A stretch of DNA of 64,000 nt from RI-231 sp041394905. Its GTDB lineage: Bacteria > Acidobacteriota > Terriglobia > Bryobacterales > UBA6623. The stretch covers positions 62,001-126,000 of the forward strand of contig JAWKHJ010000015.1 of the NCBI GenBank assembly GCA_041394905.1, read 5' to 3'. A program made the position numbers and the translations under genes. The notes under the pieces were generated by a model. The model did no database searches. It saw only the letters and a program-made list of their open reading frames with translations, and was not told where the DNA came from. Numbering within the stretch: the first letter of the stretch is position 1; the number at the start of each line of letters is the position of its first letter. Positions 27,701 through 38,057 of this stretch are shown one piece after another.

Positions 27701-28516
27701 GTCCGGGTTGAAGGCTTCCGGGTGGGAGTTGGCGGGGTAGAGCAACGGCCATGCGGCGTCGCGGGCGGGCGGGACGACGGTGGGATACCAGCGGACGGGG
27801 TAGACATCCGCCGCGGCGACGGCTTCCTGGGCGGACAGGCCAATGTCGAGCAGTATCCATTGGGCTTCGTGCGCAAAGAACCCGCCGGGAGCTTCGTCGA
27901 TCCACATGAGCCAGGAGTCGCGCGCAACGGCGACGGGGAAGTCCTGGCGCGCCGGGTCGGGCTCGCCGGGGGCGGTGATGAGCGAACCGGCGGGGACGAA
28001 GACCGGACCGTGGAGCTGGACGTCAGGACCCAGAGTTACGGGACCGAGGCGCTGATCGAGGACGGTGTCGCGAATCTCCTGGGTCGTGGCGGCGGGCGAG
28101 GGCAGGGAGGCGATGTTGGTGAACGAGTACTGACTGAATGCCTCGAATCCCTCGACGGCGATGCCGACTTCGAAGACGCCTTCAATCTCATTGGTTGTGA
28201 TGTCGGCGGCAGCGTCGCCGGAGGCGTCGGTCTCGACGCGGATGAACGATCCACTGGGGCCGGTTGCTCCGGCGAACGTGCCGGAGGGGCCTTCGGTGGG
28301 GGCGCCGAAGATTACGCTGACGCCGGATATGCCGGAGCCGTTTGCGTTCTGGATGCGCGTCCGGAGCGTTCGCGTCTCGCCGGGGGTGACGACGAAGGAG
28401 TTTTCGGCACGGAAGTCCTGGAGGACAATGCGCGGCGGGTCCGACTCGGCGGGCGAAGAGATCGGCCAGGGAAAGGCGACGAGGAGGGCGGCAATAGCAA
28501 GGGATGGCCTCGACAT
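24755..28516 (-). CDS. Secreted caspase-like (clan CD) protein with Big-1-like, EF-hand, BACON and TIGR03437 regions
   Basis: A single intact 1253-residue frame. Order: signal peptide (1-23); an invasin/Big-1-type Ig-like domain (about 30-125: PGETRTLRTRIQNANGSGIS, VETDASGDAAADI); a clan CD-like region with the dyad FLMSSHGLDVHHGGG (His375) and ELCLYQSSCYAGQ (Cys424); an EF-hand-like loop DKDGDGMVSDSE (477-488); several beta-rich segments (about 560-910); a BACON-like domain (about 945-1008: GCSWTASSSADWLLL); and the Acidobacteria-type TIGR03437 domain (about 1018-1253). His-Gly and Ser-Cys-Tyr-Ala-Gly with this spacing are typical of caspase/C13-like peptidases. Whether it is active, and on what, is unknown. 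The calcium loop suggests calcium control. It is divergent from a PQQ-propeller fragment. Confidence 0.72.
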   Translation of the reverse strand: MSRPSLAIAALLVAFPWPISSPAESDPPRIVLQDFRAENSFVVTPGETRTLRTRIQNANGSGISGVSVIFGAPTEGPSGTFAGATGPSGSFIRVETDASGDAAADITTNEIEGVFEVGIAVEGFEAFSQYSFTNIASLPSPAATTQEIRDTVLDQRLGPVTLGPDVQLHGPVFVPAGSLITAPGEPDPARQDFPVAVARDSWLMWIDEAPGGFFAHEAQWILLDIGLSAQEAVAAADVYPVRWYPTVVPPARDAAWPLLYPANSHPEAFNPDLLPEITPISPLRVAQALPSDACIIAIRGPGLKGAQNDIHNYIRTITGLGLVSSDRVFTNGFNQVNVGADNVGTFEVSTADIQRLVAHAVSAKCKKVYFLMSSHGLDVHHGGGVITTDRGRSNPLSFEDYANILSGLKDGAPGAELCLYQSSCYAGQISQWLWGLGLNGSVVTPADEDHMAWESPAGFGSLYLLFYLQAKTTTAADKDGDGMVSDSEAAAYVAENVSPSPQTFGGGDMVERIFGPNPTVNTIPGNPNVLGLWMGSDNPYLPLKGSKNYICIRRPRSMPDDQEFNGKLTINNAKVAANRFFDPDAEGEDGAKANEIDFKLSPGQKEIKIPIIARGCGITRYRFSGKAGGKDFSGTGRIQVGHFSVLDPEAPRPILLGAPAAEQPIEEIPIQEGASKTLVLQFYGRDFDNTAPATSPLILAGRAATISISPRDNSIATATPERIQKDGLTKRFEFTITGKKVGMTGMVFSLDPADLNIRDNRPGGKEIKVNVVAAPDRRVGLLPPCGQSTTQVAISVPRRSDVENHEGSVGRLPNMFNAQLMLDNGDMYLRNGPAQLADMMGSVNCETGEFVITGNTGNRIPGYPNAPGRATGRFPLGAGLTAEGLQQAANAIEMTYIFGEGVFPGQPVEYDLVATPEVDSSACTYEIALDSTPAPFPGAFRSASVITDIGCSWTASSSADWLLLQGTERMVEGTGPASIQLRILTNPASAERAATLTVADASADIAQEGSAAARPVIDSVVNGASFVSGVSARSWLTIGGWNLAQSTRIWGDADFVNGALPSSLDGVSVSINGVPAYAYFVSPGQLNVLPDESVAGSRFYDVVVSNSAGSSEPYRIVALPLDPALFLFDPENRRYAAAVHADGTLLGKPGLFPGATLRPATGGDIVLLFGAGFGETDPPQAAATLISQPAPLARPVAVRIGGIYARVFFAGRISSGLYQLNVEIPAGLPPGDHLVEMFVDGVPIQPGVHITVE

Positions 28517-28570
28517 GTCGTCAATTGTAGACCGGGAGAGCTATGAAATGTTCTATAAGTCTTCGCGAGC

Positions 28571-29006
28571 ATGGAGGACGTCGAGTACGGCGCGATCGCG
28601 CTGCGTGCAGGCAACCTGCACGGCGAGGCCAGGCCCGAGGCCGCCGTTTGGCGCTACCAGAAGAGCCTCCCTTACATCCCGGCGCCGCTGCTGTATGACG
28701 GCGTCTACTACTTGGTGCGCGATGGGGCATCATCACCTCGCTCGACCCCGCTATGGGCGACATCCTCAAGCAGGGCCGCTCGCGCGAGGCGTTGGGCGAC
28801 TACTACGCCTCGCCCGTGGCGGCCGATGGCAAGGTCTACATTGCGAACACCGAAGGCAAGGCGACCGTCTTGCGCGCCGGCGCACAGTGGGAAGTCCTGG
28901 GCGTGAGCGACCTGGGCGAAGGCGTGGACGCGACGCCGGCGCTGAGCGGCGGCAGCGTGTATCTGCGGACGCGCGAGGCGCTGTATCGCTTCGGGGCGGG
29001 GAATAG
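28571..29006 (+). CDS. PQQ-like beta-propeller protein, C-terminal remnant (truncated, frame interrupted)
   Basis: Only the last 135-140 residues of a PQQ-binding-like propeller are present. They align collinearly with the end of the complete gene at 49460-50869: WRYQKSLPYIPAPLLYDGVY here against WRYYKTLPNVPSPLLFGDVL there, and YYASPVAADGKVYIANTEGK against YFASPVAADGKVFMASETGV. The first two-thirds (signal peptide, early blades) are missing because the divergent caspase-like gene begins only 54 bases upstream. One shift near 28725 and one at the GGGG run near 28994-29001 are needed to reach the TAG at 29004-29006. No ribosome site is evident. It is probably a decayed or rearranged gene. Confidence 0.7.
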
Positions 29007-29016
29007 ACGATGTTCC

Positions 29017-30338
29017 TCAGACCGTGACGATCTCTTCCTTGGCGCGGTCCCAGCGCATCTTCTTGCCTTCGCGGTAGCTACGGGTGGCCATGACCACGGC
29101 GACGGCATGGGCGTATCCGGTGTCGATGTTGCCGTTCGGCGTCTTCCGGCTGACGATACATTCGAGCCAGTTGTCGGTGTGATAGGACAGGTCGTCCGAC
29201 TGGCTGACGGGCGGGGCCCCTCGATACCGGGGACCGTGATTGGCTCTGGTTTCACCTTGCCGAGGTGCAGGTCGAAGACCTGGTTGGTGCGCCAGCCGCT
29301 CTTCGGCTCGGGCAGGCGCCACCATTGCGGGCTGCCTTCGCCGCCTGGGGAATAGAGCGTCCCGCGCGTGCCGCGGATGATGGTGTGGTCCCCGTAAGCG
29401 TTGCCGAACGTGGTGCTGTAGGAGTAGAGGACCTCTTTCTCCTGGAAGGTGCTGACGCACTGGAAGGTGTCCGGGTTTTGGCGCACGTCGTGCCAGGCGA
29501 AAATGCCGCCGTTCGCGACGGTGTCGTCGGGGATGAAGGTGTCGAGGTAGAAGTGCGCCAGCCCTGAGCCGTGGCTGTACCACTGGTCGGTGATGCCGCC
29601 GGAGAAATCTTTGAAGATCCGAAACTCGAAATAGGCCTGCGGGTCGAAGGGGCGCTCCTCGCGTCCGAGCAACCAGCGCTTCCAATCCGTGTCCTGCTCG
29701 CGAATGGCGGCGACGTTGGCCTCTTTCGGGTCGTGCCAGCGCGGGCCGTTGTAGTTCCAACTTTGCGAGATCGAGACGACCTTACCGATCTCGCCATTGC
29801 GGATGATCTCGCGTACACGGTGCTGGTAGGGATCGCTCAGCCACTGCGAGCCCATCTGTAGCACTCGCCCGGTTTCGCGGACTGCGTCGCGTGCAAACTT
29901 GGCGTCGTCGAGCGTATTCGCCATTGGCTTCTCGCAATAGCAGTCCTTGCCTGCGCGGACGACTTCCGCGAGGATCCGCGCATGCTGGTGGTCGCCGGTC
30001 GCGATGAGAACGGCGTCGAGGTCTCGGTCGGCGAGTAAGTCCTCGGAGTACTGATATTCTTTGGGGCGTTCGCCGAACAGGCTGGCGACATGGTCGGCGC
30101 CTCGCTTGCGGTTGACGCTCCAGATGTCGCAGACGCTGCGGAAGTCGAACTTTGGCGCGGACTTCGAAGCCGCCTTCAGCATCTTGCGATGGCCTTCAGC
30201 GCGGTGGCCGCAGCCGATCTGGCCGATCTGGATGCGGTCGTTGGCGCCTAGGACTCTGGAGTAGGAGAGGGCGGACAGCGTGAGAGCGGCGGCTCCGCTG
30301 TTGCGGATGACGTCACGGCGGGAGATGTCCTGTTCCAT
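29017..30338 (-). CDS. Gfo/Idh/MocA family oxidoreductase, Tat-exported (one frameshift)
   Basis: NAD(P)-dependent oxidoreductase of the glucose-fructose oxidoreductase/inositol dehydrogenase superfamily, with a twin-arginine leader (SRRDVIRNSGAAALTLSALS). Rossmann block IQIGQIGCGHRAEGH, VLIATGDHQHARILAE and the conserved CYCEKPMANTLDDAK (Glu-Lys-Pro) are clear. The C-terminal domain includes SHGSGLAHFYLDTFIPDD and the late NWLECIVSRKTPNGNIDTGY. The frame shifts once near 29215 and ends at 29017. Some exported members of the family are glycosidases or sugar dehydrogenases that keep the cofactor bound; the substrate here is unknown. A second, distinct member lies at 54625-55966. Confidence 0.9.
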
Positions 30339-30395
30339 GGGGACATCATACCGGGCTGCGTAGCGCCGAAGACGAATGTCCTGTCGATGCGGGAG

Positions 30396-31792
30396 CTACA
30401 CCGCTTCTTTTGGGGCTTGAAGACCGGGTTCGACGATCGCCGGCTCCGGTTCCGGCTCGTAGGGATAGGTGATCCCTCGCTGAAACAGCTTGAGGGTGTA
30501 GATGCTGTGCGGAAGCTGCGCGTGTGAGACGTATGTGGCGGCGACGACGGCTGCCATCAAGGGCAGCATGATGCGATAGTCGTTCGTCATCTCGAACAAA
30601 ATCAAGATCGAGGTGGTCGGCGCTTTTGCCGCAGCGGCAAAGAAGGCGGCCATGCCGACCATCGCATAGGCGCCGGGACCCGCAGCCCAGTTTGGAAACA
30701 GACCGTGGGCAAGAGTTCCAAAGGCCCCGCCGAGCATTGCTCCCATGAACAGGCTCGGGGCGAAGATCCCGCCGGATCCGCCCGAGCCCAATGTCGCCAC
30801 GTTTGCGACTAACTCCGCGAAGAGGAGCGCCAGCAGAATTTCCCACGGGAAACGCGCCCAAAGGGCGCCTTCCACCGCGTGTAGCCCTGTACCGTAGATC
30901 TGCGGAAAGAACCGCAGCACTAAGCCCACGAACAAACCGCCGATCGCTGGCTTCAGCCAGGCAGGAATCCGCCATTCACCAAAGAAGTCTTCCGCGCGAT
31001 AGAGAGTCCTAACGTAGAGCGCGGCGGCCAAGCCGCATAGGAGCCCCATTATGAAGTAGACGGCAACTCGGCGGGACTCTTGAGCTCATACGGGCTGACG
31101 AAAAAGGCGGGGTAGTTGCCCAGGTACCGGCGGGCCACCAGGCAAGAGCTCAGCGACGTGAGCAAAACCAGCAGGAAGTCCGTGTGGATCCTGCCCATCA
31201 GCACTTCCAAGGCGAAGATTGCGCCGCCGATGGGGGCGTTGAATGTCGCCGCGATGCCGCCGGCTGCGCCGCATGCGATGAGGGTGCGCACTTTGTCGGC
31301 TTCCACGCGCGAGAGTTGGCCTACGATCGAACCCACGGCGGAGCCAATTTGCACCATCGGACCTTCACGGCCGGCGGCTCCGCCAAATCCGATCGTCATC
31401 GCCGAGCTGAGCACTTTGACGACGACGACCCGTTTGCGGATGACAGCGCCCGTCGCGAGAGCCGTCATCACTTCCGGCACGCCGTGGCCGCGCGCTTCCG
31501 GTGCGAATCGGCTGATGAGCGGTCCGGCGAACAGACCACCGAGCGCCGGAAGCAGGACCAAGTTCGCGGCGCCGAACAGACTCAAGCTGTCCGCGAGATC
31601 GCCTTGCACGAATTCGCTAACCGCCTCGAGCAGTTTGACGAATCCGACCGAGCCCAACCCTGTGAGCAGGCCAATGCTGATCGCTAGCAGGATCAGATAG
31701 TTCTGAGAGGGCAGAAACGAAGAACGCAGCCACAAAACCGCCCAGCCGAGACTGGGCCGCCGTGGCGTGAGCCTCCCGCCGAAAAGATTCAT
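30396..31792 (-). CDS. CLC-type chloride channel or Cl-/H+ antiporter (one frameshift)
   Basis: About 465 residues after correcting one base near 31050 (AELP before, VYFIMGLLCG after). The three ion-filter segments of the CLC family are present: GHGVPEVM (variant of GSGIP), GGAAGREGPMVQIGSAVGS (GREGP) and GSGGSGGIFAPSLFMGAMLG (GxFxP). Around ten or more hydrophobic helices are visible, with a short Pro/Glu tail and no CBS domain. It moves chloride across the inner membrane, as an antiporter or channel; the proton-glutamate positions need alignment to decide. Its start overlaps the stop of the upstream HtrA-like gene by 4 bases, an unusual pairing. Confidence 0.9.
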
Positions 31793-33210
31793 GGCGTCGC
31801 CGCCTCAGCGGCTGGAAGGACGAGCATGACAACGCGGCCTCGGCGCCAGACGCCGAACAGGATGCTTTGAGTCGATTCGAGCCGAGTCAGCGTTCGGGCG
31901 GACCGCGGACCTTGAAGTGTGCGTCCGTTCACTGACAGTATTTCGTCGCCTTCCTGGATCACACCGTCAACGCGTCCCTTGGGAAGTACGGCCGCCACTT
32001 GCCAGCCCGCTGGTCGGTCATGCGCCTCGTCGGCGTTCATCCACCTGGCGGTGAAGCCCAGATCGGCGAACATCTCCGGTGGGTCTGCGAGCGGGCGGCA
32101 ATCCGTTCCGGGGGTGACCGCTTCGCCGCGGATGCGCCGGCCGTCGCGCCAAACGACGATTGGAACGTGACTTCCGGGCTCGGCTTTGTCGTAGAGCGCC
32201 TGGAAGGCCGCGGCGTCGGCGACGGGCTGGCCGGCCCATTCGAGCAGAATGTCGCCGGCGCGAACAGGGGCCGCGGAAGGATAGGCGCCCGTTCGCACCT
32301 TTTCGGTCAGGACGCCGTTCGAGAGATTGAGTATTTTGGCGGCCGCGGCGTCGAGGTCGCTGACCTCTATGGCTCGGCACGGCTCGCCGTGATCCAGACG
32401 GTCCAACAAGGCTTGAATGGTCGGCCAAGCTACGAAGCGCGGCTCCGCTGGGCCGTCGACCGCGACGCCGAGCAACTCGCTGTTGAGATCGACGATGGCG
32501 GCGGCCCCGCGCAGAAAGGGCATGTTGATCGTGACTTCCAGCGGTGCGAACGGCGTGTCGTTCGTCGCAACGGCGGAGGACTCGAGGTGCCCCGGGGCAA
32601 TGCGCAAACGGCCGCTGGGAGCGAGACCGACGGCCGCGACCAAGCTGCCGGGGTAAGACAGGCCGGAGTCCGCCGCAACCAGAGGCTCGGCGGGCTGCAG
32701 GCCCGGAGCTTGGAATAGCGCTAAGCCAAGATCGGCGTCGACGAGGAGAACGTGGTCCACCGACTCTGCAGGAGATTTGGCGAGCGGTTCGTCGTCGGCC
32801 TCGGAGGAGTCGTTGTCCTTTGGCGCCAGGGACTGCCATGCCTCTCGGGAAGCCTTCAGGTTGCGTACTTCGTCCGCGGCATAGAGTGAGCTGATCAGGA
32901 CTCCTGGGGCCACGAGCACGCCGGGCGTGTGCGAAGGGCCGATTTCGACCAGGACGCGTCGGACGTCGTCGCCGAGTTGGAACCAGTACTCCGAAAAGTA
33001 TTCGAGCGGCGCCTTGTCGAGTCCAGATCGCATCGCGACAAGGGGCTGGATCGCAGGTTCGGACTCCGGAGGGGTGGGATCGACGCTAGGAGCGTTGCGG
33101 TTCACGCTTCCTTCGATGAGGACGCCGAGGACCAGCAGACCCAAAACGGAGGGGATGAACAAGGGTCTGGCGAAAACACGGCTGAGTTTGCTTTCTCTGT
33201 GATCTTCCAT
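31789..33210 (-). CDS. HtrA-like membrane-anchored pseudoprotease with two PDZ domains
   Basis: An intact frame. I start at ATG 33210 (MEDHRESKLSRVFARPLF) because the membrane anchor FIPSVLGLLVLGVLIEGSV follows; GTG or ATG codons up to 33252 are possible. The middle has the outline of a trypsin-like HtrA domain but lacks catalytic residues. The usual TN-His-Val block is GVLISSLYAADEV, the Asp strand is kept (LLVDADLGLALFQAPG), and the GNSGGP loop is LRGAAAIVD. Two PDZ domains follow (YPSAAPVRAGDILLEWAGQP and GRVDGVIQEGDEILSVNGRT). It therefore probably binds rather than cuts. It overlaps the CLC gene by 4 bases, so it may regulate or stabilise that channel. Confidence 0.75.
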   Translation of the reverse strand: MEDHRESKLSRVFARPLFIPSVLGLLVLGVLIEGSVNRNAPSVDPTPPESEPAIQPLVAMRSGLDKAPLEYFSEYWFQLGDDVRRVLVEIGPSHTPGVLVAPGVLISSLYAADEVRNLKASREAWQSLAPKDNDSSEADDEPLAKSPAESVDHVLLVDADLGLALFQAPGLQPAEPLVAADSGLSYPGSLVAAVGLAPSGRLRIAPGHLESSAVATNDTPFAPLEVTINMPFLRGAAAIVDLNSELLGVAVDGPAEPRFVAWPTIQALLDRLDHGEPCRAIEVSDLDAAAAKILNLSNGVLTEKVRTGAYPSAAPVRAGDILLEWAGQPVADAAAFQALYDKAEPGSHVPIVVWRDGRRIRGEAVTPGTDCRPLADPPEMFADLGFTARWMNADEAHDRPAGWQVAAVLPKGRVDGVIQEGDEILSVNGRTLQGPRSARTLTRLESTQSILFGVWRRGRVVMLVLPAAEAATP

Positions 33211-33279
33211 TCCCAACCGGCGAGAAGCGCGTTGGTCCTTAGGTTCGCACACCGTGTGTCGAAGGACCTGGGATGCGGC

Positions 33280-35211
33280 TCAGTGTGAGTGTGCGGAGGG
33301 ATCTCGCACTGGGCCGGCAACAATTGGGTGCGGCGAATAGAAGATCACTCGGAACGCCCGCGGCACGAAATAGGCGACGCCGGCGCGCAGTCGCTCGGCT
33401 GCATTGAGGTTGATTCCACTCCGCGAGGCGGGGTCGACGAGGCGATAGTAGAAGGTTTGCCACAGGTTCGCATTCGAGCGAATCGAAAAGCCCCGGCCGA
33501 ACTGCGGTTCGCTCCAGCGGATCTCCTCTCGATTGGCCGATTCGTCAGCCTGCTCGCGCACTTCGCGCATGACGTCTTGGGCCAGTGGAGACAGCGGCCG
33601 GAGAGGTGGTTCCACTGCCGAGACGAGAGGCGCCGTGCGTTCGCGCGCGAAGCGAGTGCTGAGTCGCTCCTTCATCTGCTCGATCTGTTCGTCTGTCATC
33701 GGAACGCCTAGGCGTTTCGCCACGTCGCGAATTTGCTCCTGCGTCGGCGCTGCGAACTCCCAGTCAAACTGAACTTCGGTGAACACGACCTCGCCCGGGT
33801 AGCTGTCGAGAAACGACTTGCGGACGGGCGCAATACTTTGGATCGGCTTGCCGGAGTAGACCGTGAGGATCAGGTGGCTCGCAGGGGACGCATAAACCTT
33901 GGCGTCGGGCTTCAACTCGAGGTGGCTGATTGCTTCGAATGTCTGCTCGAGATTCGAGAATGCATCCGGGTCCGTGATCGGCGGTCGAAGAATGCCGCTG
34001 ACGGCCAAGAACGCAAGCGCGAGCGCCGGCGCGGCGAGCACGTCTCGCGAACCGATGATCGTTCTAAGTGCATCGTTGAGCGTCATCGCCATGAAGAGAA
34101 AGGCCGGGACGATGAGAGCCAACGTGAGGCGCTGGGGGAAGAGGCTGGCCGCGGGGGAAATTCCAAGATACGTCGCGATGGCAATGACCGACCAGCCGAG
34201 AACCAGGGTGTATTGACGACCATGCCGCTGCCAGGGCTCGCGAAGCCGCAATGGAAGAGCCTCACCGTGCCGCACCCACGCTAACGCGAGCCATGAAATG
34301 CCGATCCAAGTCAGGATTTGATACCCAACCTGGCGCGAGAAGACGTAGTCGATCAAGTCTCCCGGGAATCGAACCATCGCCAAACCCGATGGTATGTAGC
34401 CCAAGTGCTCCAGATAGCCGGTCTCAATGATCCAAGGCAAGCCACAGGCTGCAACGGCCGCCAAGCTCACGCCCCAGCGCACGAATGACGGCTTGTTGCG
34501 CTGAAAGAGCAGCAGCATCAGCGACGTGAGCACGAGCAAATTGGCTAGTGCGATCAGGTGGGTATAGAACAGCAGGATCAGGACCGCGGTGTGCAGCGCG
34601 AAGTCTCTGCGGCTGCCGCGTTCGACCACGCGCCAAAGGGTTGCCGCGGCCGCCGCGGACAACGCCAGCATCAACGAGTAGTAGCGGGCATAAAGTGTGG
34701 CCTCGACGACCGTCGCCGAAAGCCCCGTGAGCACGACGGCGGAGAGTGCGGCGGCTTCTCCTGCCATCCGGCGGGCGGCGACGAACATCGCAAGCAGGAA
34801 AAACAGAGTGAAGAGTAAAGAGGGAAGGCGCGCCGCCATCGTCCTGCGGGCCATCTCCGCCACGTCGGATTCAATCTGCCAGCCCGGCTCGGGCTCTTGC
34901 GGCTCTATGCCAAATACCCAGAAGGAGGCGGCGATCGAATAAAGCGGCAACCAGGCGTGATAGACCGCCATGCCGCGGTCGGAATAGCTGACGTCCCGGA
35001 ATTCGTACTCAGGGTGGTCCGGCCAGGGCCGGATCAACATGTTTTCGAAGATGGGGATTCCGAGGTATTGGTCCGTCGGATAACCGTGATCGAGGATCGT
35101 GAGGGCATTGATCGCGGTCTCGGCTTCATCCACCCAGAACGCGGTCGCCGTCAGATTGGCGGCTCTGAGCCCGAGCGAAGCGAGCAGGATGCAGACAAGC
35201 GCGACACGCAT
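33280..35211 (-). CDS. GT-C fold membrane glycosyltransferase-like protein (ArnT/PMT type)
   Basis: An intact 643-residue polytopic protein. The N-terminus has the GT-C acidic motif in the first periplasmic loop (AFWVDEAETAIN, Asp-Glu-Ala, about residues 25-36), followed by about ten hydrophobic helices up to residue 420. A soluble C-terminal domain of 220 residues follows, with a long Arg/Glu-rich helix (TDEQIEQMKERLSTRFARER). This layout fits polyprenyl-phosphate sugar-dependent transferases of the GT39/GT83 kind; donor and acceptor are unknown. It shares strand with pnp but is separated from it by a terminator. The C-terminal domain does not resemble any I recognise. Confidence 0.7.
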   Translation of the reverse strand: MRVALVCILLASLGLRAANLTATAFWVDEAETAINALTILDHGYPTDQYLGIPIFENMLIRPWPDHPEYEFRDVSYSDRGMAVYHAWLPLYSIAASFWVFGIEPQEPEPGWQIESDVAEMARRTMAARLPSLLFTLFFLLAMFVAARRMAGEAAALSAVVLTGLSATVVEATLYARYYSLMLALSAAAAATLWRVVERGSRRDFALHTAVLILLFYTHLIALANLLVLTSLMLLLFQRNKPSFVRWGVSLAAVAACGLPWIIETGYLEHLGYIPSGLAMVRFPGDLIDYVFSRQVGYQILTWIGISWLALAWVRHGEALPLRLREPWQRHGRQYTLVLGWSVIAIATYLGISPAASLFPQRLTLALIVPAFLFMAMTLNDALRTIIGSRDVLAAPALALAFLAVSGILRPPITDPDAFSNLEQTFEAISHLELKPDAKVYASPASHLILTVYSGKPIQSIAPVRKSFLDSYPGEVVFTEVQFDWEFAAPTQEQIRDVAKRLGVPMTDEQIEQMKERLSTRFARERTAPLVSAVEPPLRPLSPLAQDVMREVREQADESANREEIRWSEPQFGRGFSIRSNANLWQTFYYRLVDPASRSGINLNAAERLRAGVAYFVPRAFRVIFYSPHPIVAGPVRDPSAHSH

Positions 35212-35251
35212 CCCAGAGACTACCCAGCCTCGGCTTCGTAGGAGCGCCGAG

Positions 35252-35287
35252 AAAAGAGCGGAGACCGGCGCTTGGGCCGGCCTCCGC
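35252..35287 (-). terminator. Intrinsic terminator after pnp
   Basis: On the minus strand an 11-bp interrupted stem (GCGGAG/CTCCGC plus CCGGC/GCCGG, with one A-C mismatch and a 6-base loop) is followed by TCTTTTC. It begins 9 bases after the pnp stop codon. Confidence 0.75.
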
Positions 35288-35295
35288 GTTCGATG

Positions 35296-37428
<2,133 letters not shown>

Positions 37429-37644
37429 GTTTCTCGTTGTACGTCCTAATTTGTGGAGCGCCGCCCGATCCCGGAAAAGGACGCGCGACGACGCGGCTTC
37501 TGAAACGAAGCGGGAAGGGAGAGAAAGCGATGCGGGATGAAAGGCGGCAAACGCGAGCGCAAACCGCCAGGAGGGTGAGCTGTTGTTGGTGTGAACCGGC
37601 CTGGTTGGCTTTGCGGCCTCAGGCCGAGGTCACATCTGACGTCC

Positions 37645-37914
37645 CTAGCCGCGCAAGCCGAGGGCCTGGATCAGGTTCTGATAACCTTGCGGATCCCGAC
37701 CGCGCAGGTAACGCAGCAAGCGGCGACGGCGGCTGACGGCCTTGAACATGCCGCGGCGGGACGAAAAGTCCTTGCGATGTTCCTTGAGGTGTTCCGTCAA
37801 CTCCGCAATTCGACGCGAAAGCATCGCGACCTGCACTTCCGTCGAGCCCACGTCCGCATCATGCGCACCGTAGGCGTCGTAGATTTCTTGTTTGGCTGTA
37901 GTTGTCAGTGGCAT
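37645..37914 (-). CDS. rpsO: 30S ribosomal protein S15
   Basis: Binds 16S rRNA early in small-subunit assembly. The protein, MPLTTTAKQEIYDAY to IQALGLRG (89 residues), has all S15 features: DVGSTEVQVAMLSRRIAELTEHLKEH, KDFSSRRGMFKAVSRRRRLL and YLRGRDPQGYQNLI. I prefer ATG 37914, because the protein then begins like its homologues. The ribosome site GAAGGAG, however, lies 14 bases before it, with a small self-complementary stretch (GCCGTGTACGGC) in between. A GTG at 37926, 2 bases after the site, would add MYGC. It is followed by pnp, the usual arrangement. Confidence 0.96.
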   Translation of the reverse strand: MPLTTTAKQEIYDAYGAHDADVGSTEVQVAMLSRRIAELTEHLKEHRKDFSSRRGMFKAVSRRRRLLRYLRGRDPQGYQNLIQALGLRG

Positions 37915-37974
37915 GCAGCCGTACACGGCTCCTTCATTAAAGCTTCAGTTTCTTCCGTTTTCGTTGTCTTCCGG

Positions 37975-38000
37975 AGTATACCACGGGCCGGAGGGTGCAA
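37975..38000 (-). promoter_or_regulatory. Probable rpsO promoter with extended -10
   Basis: On the minus strand TATACT (37975-37980) is preceded by TGG, giving an extended -10 (TGnTATACT). TTGCAC lies 14 bases further upstream as a poorly spaced -35. It would give an rpsO leader of roughly 50-55 bases. Confidence 0.5.
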
Positions 38001-38057
38001 GCTAGAATTGTTGGAACATTTTCGTCACTCTCTGTTCGTGCGAAGCTTGGTCGTCGC

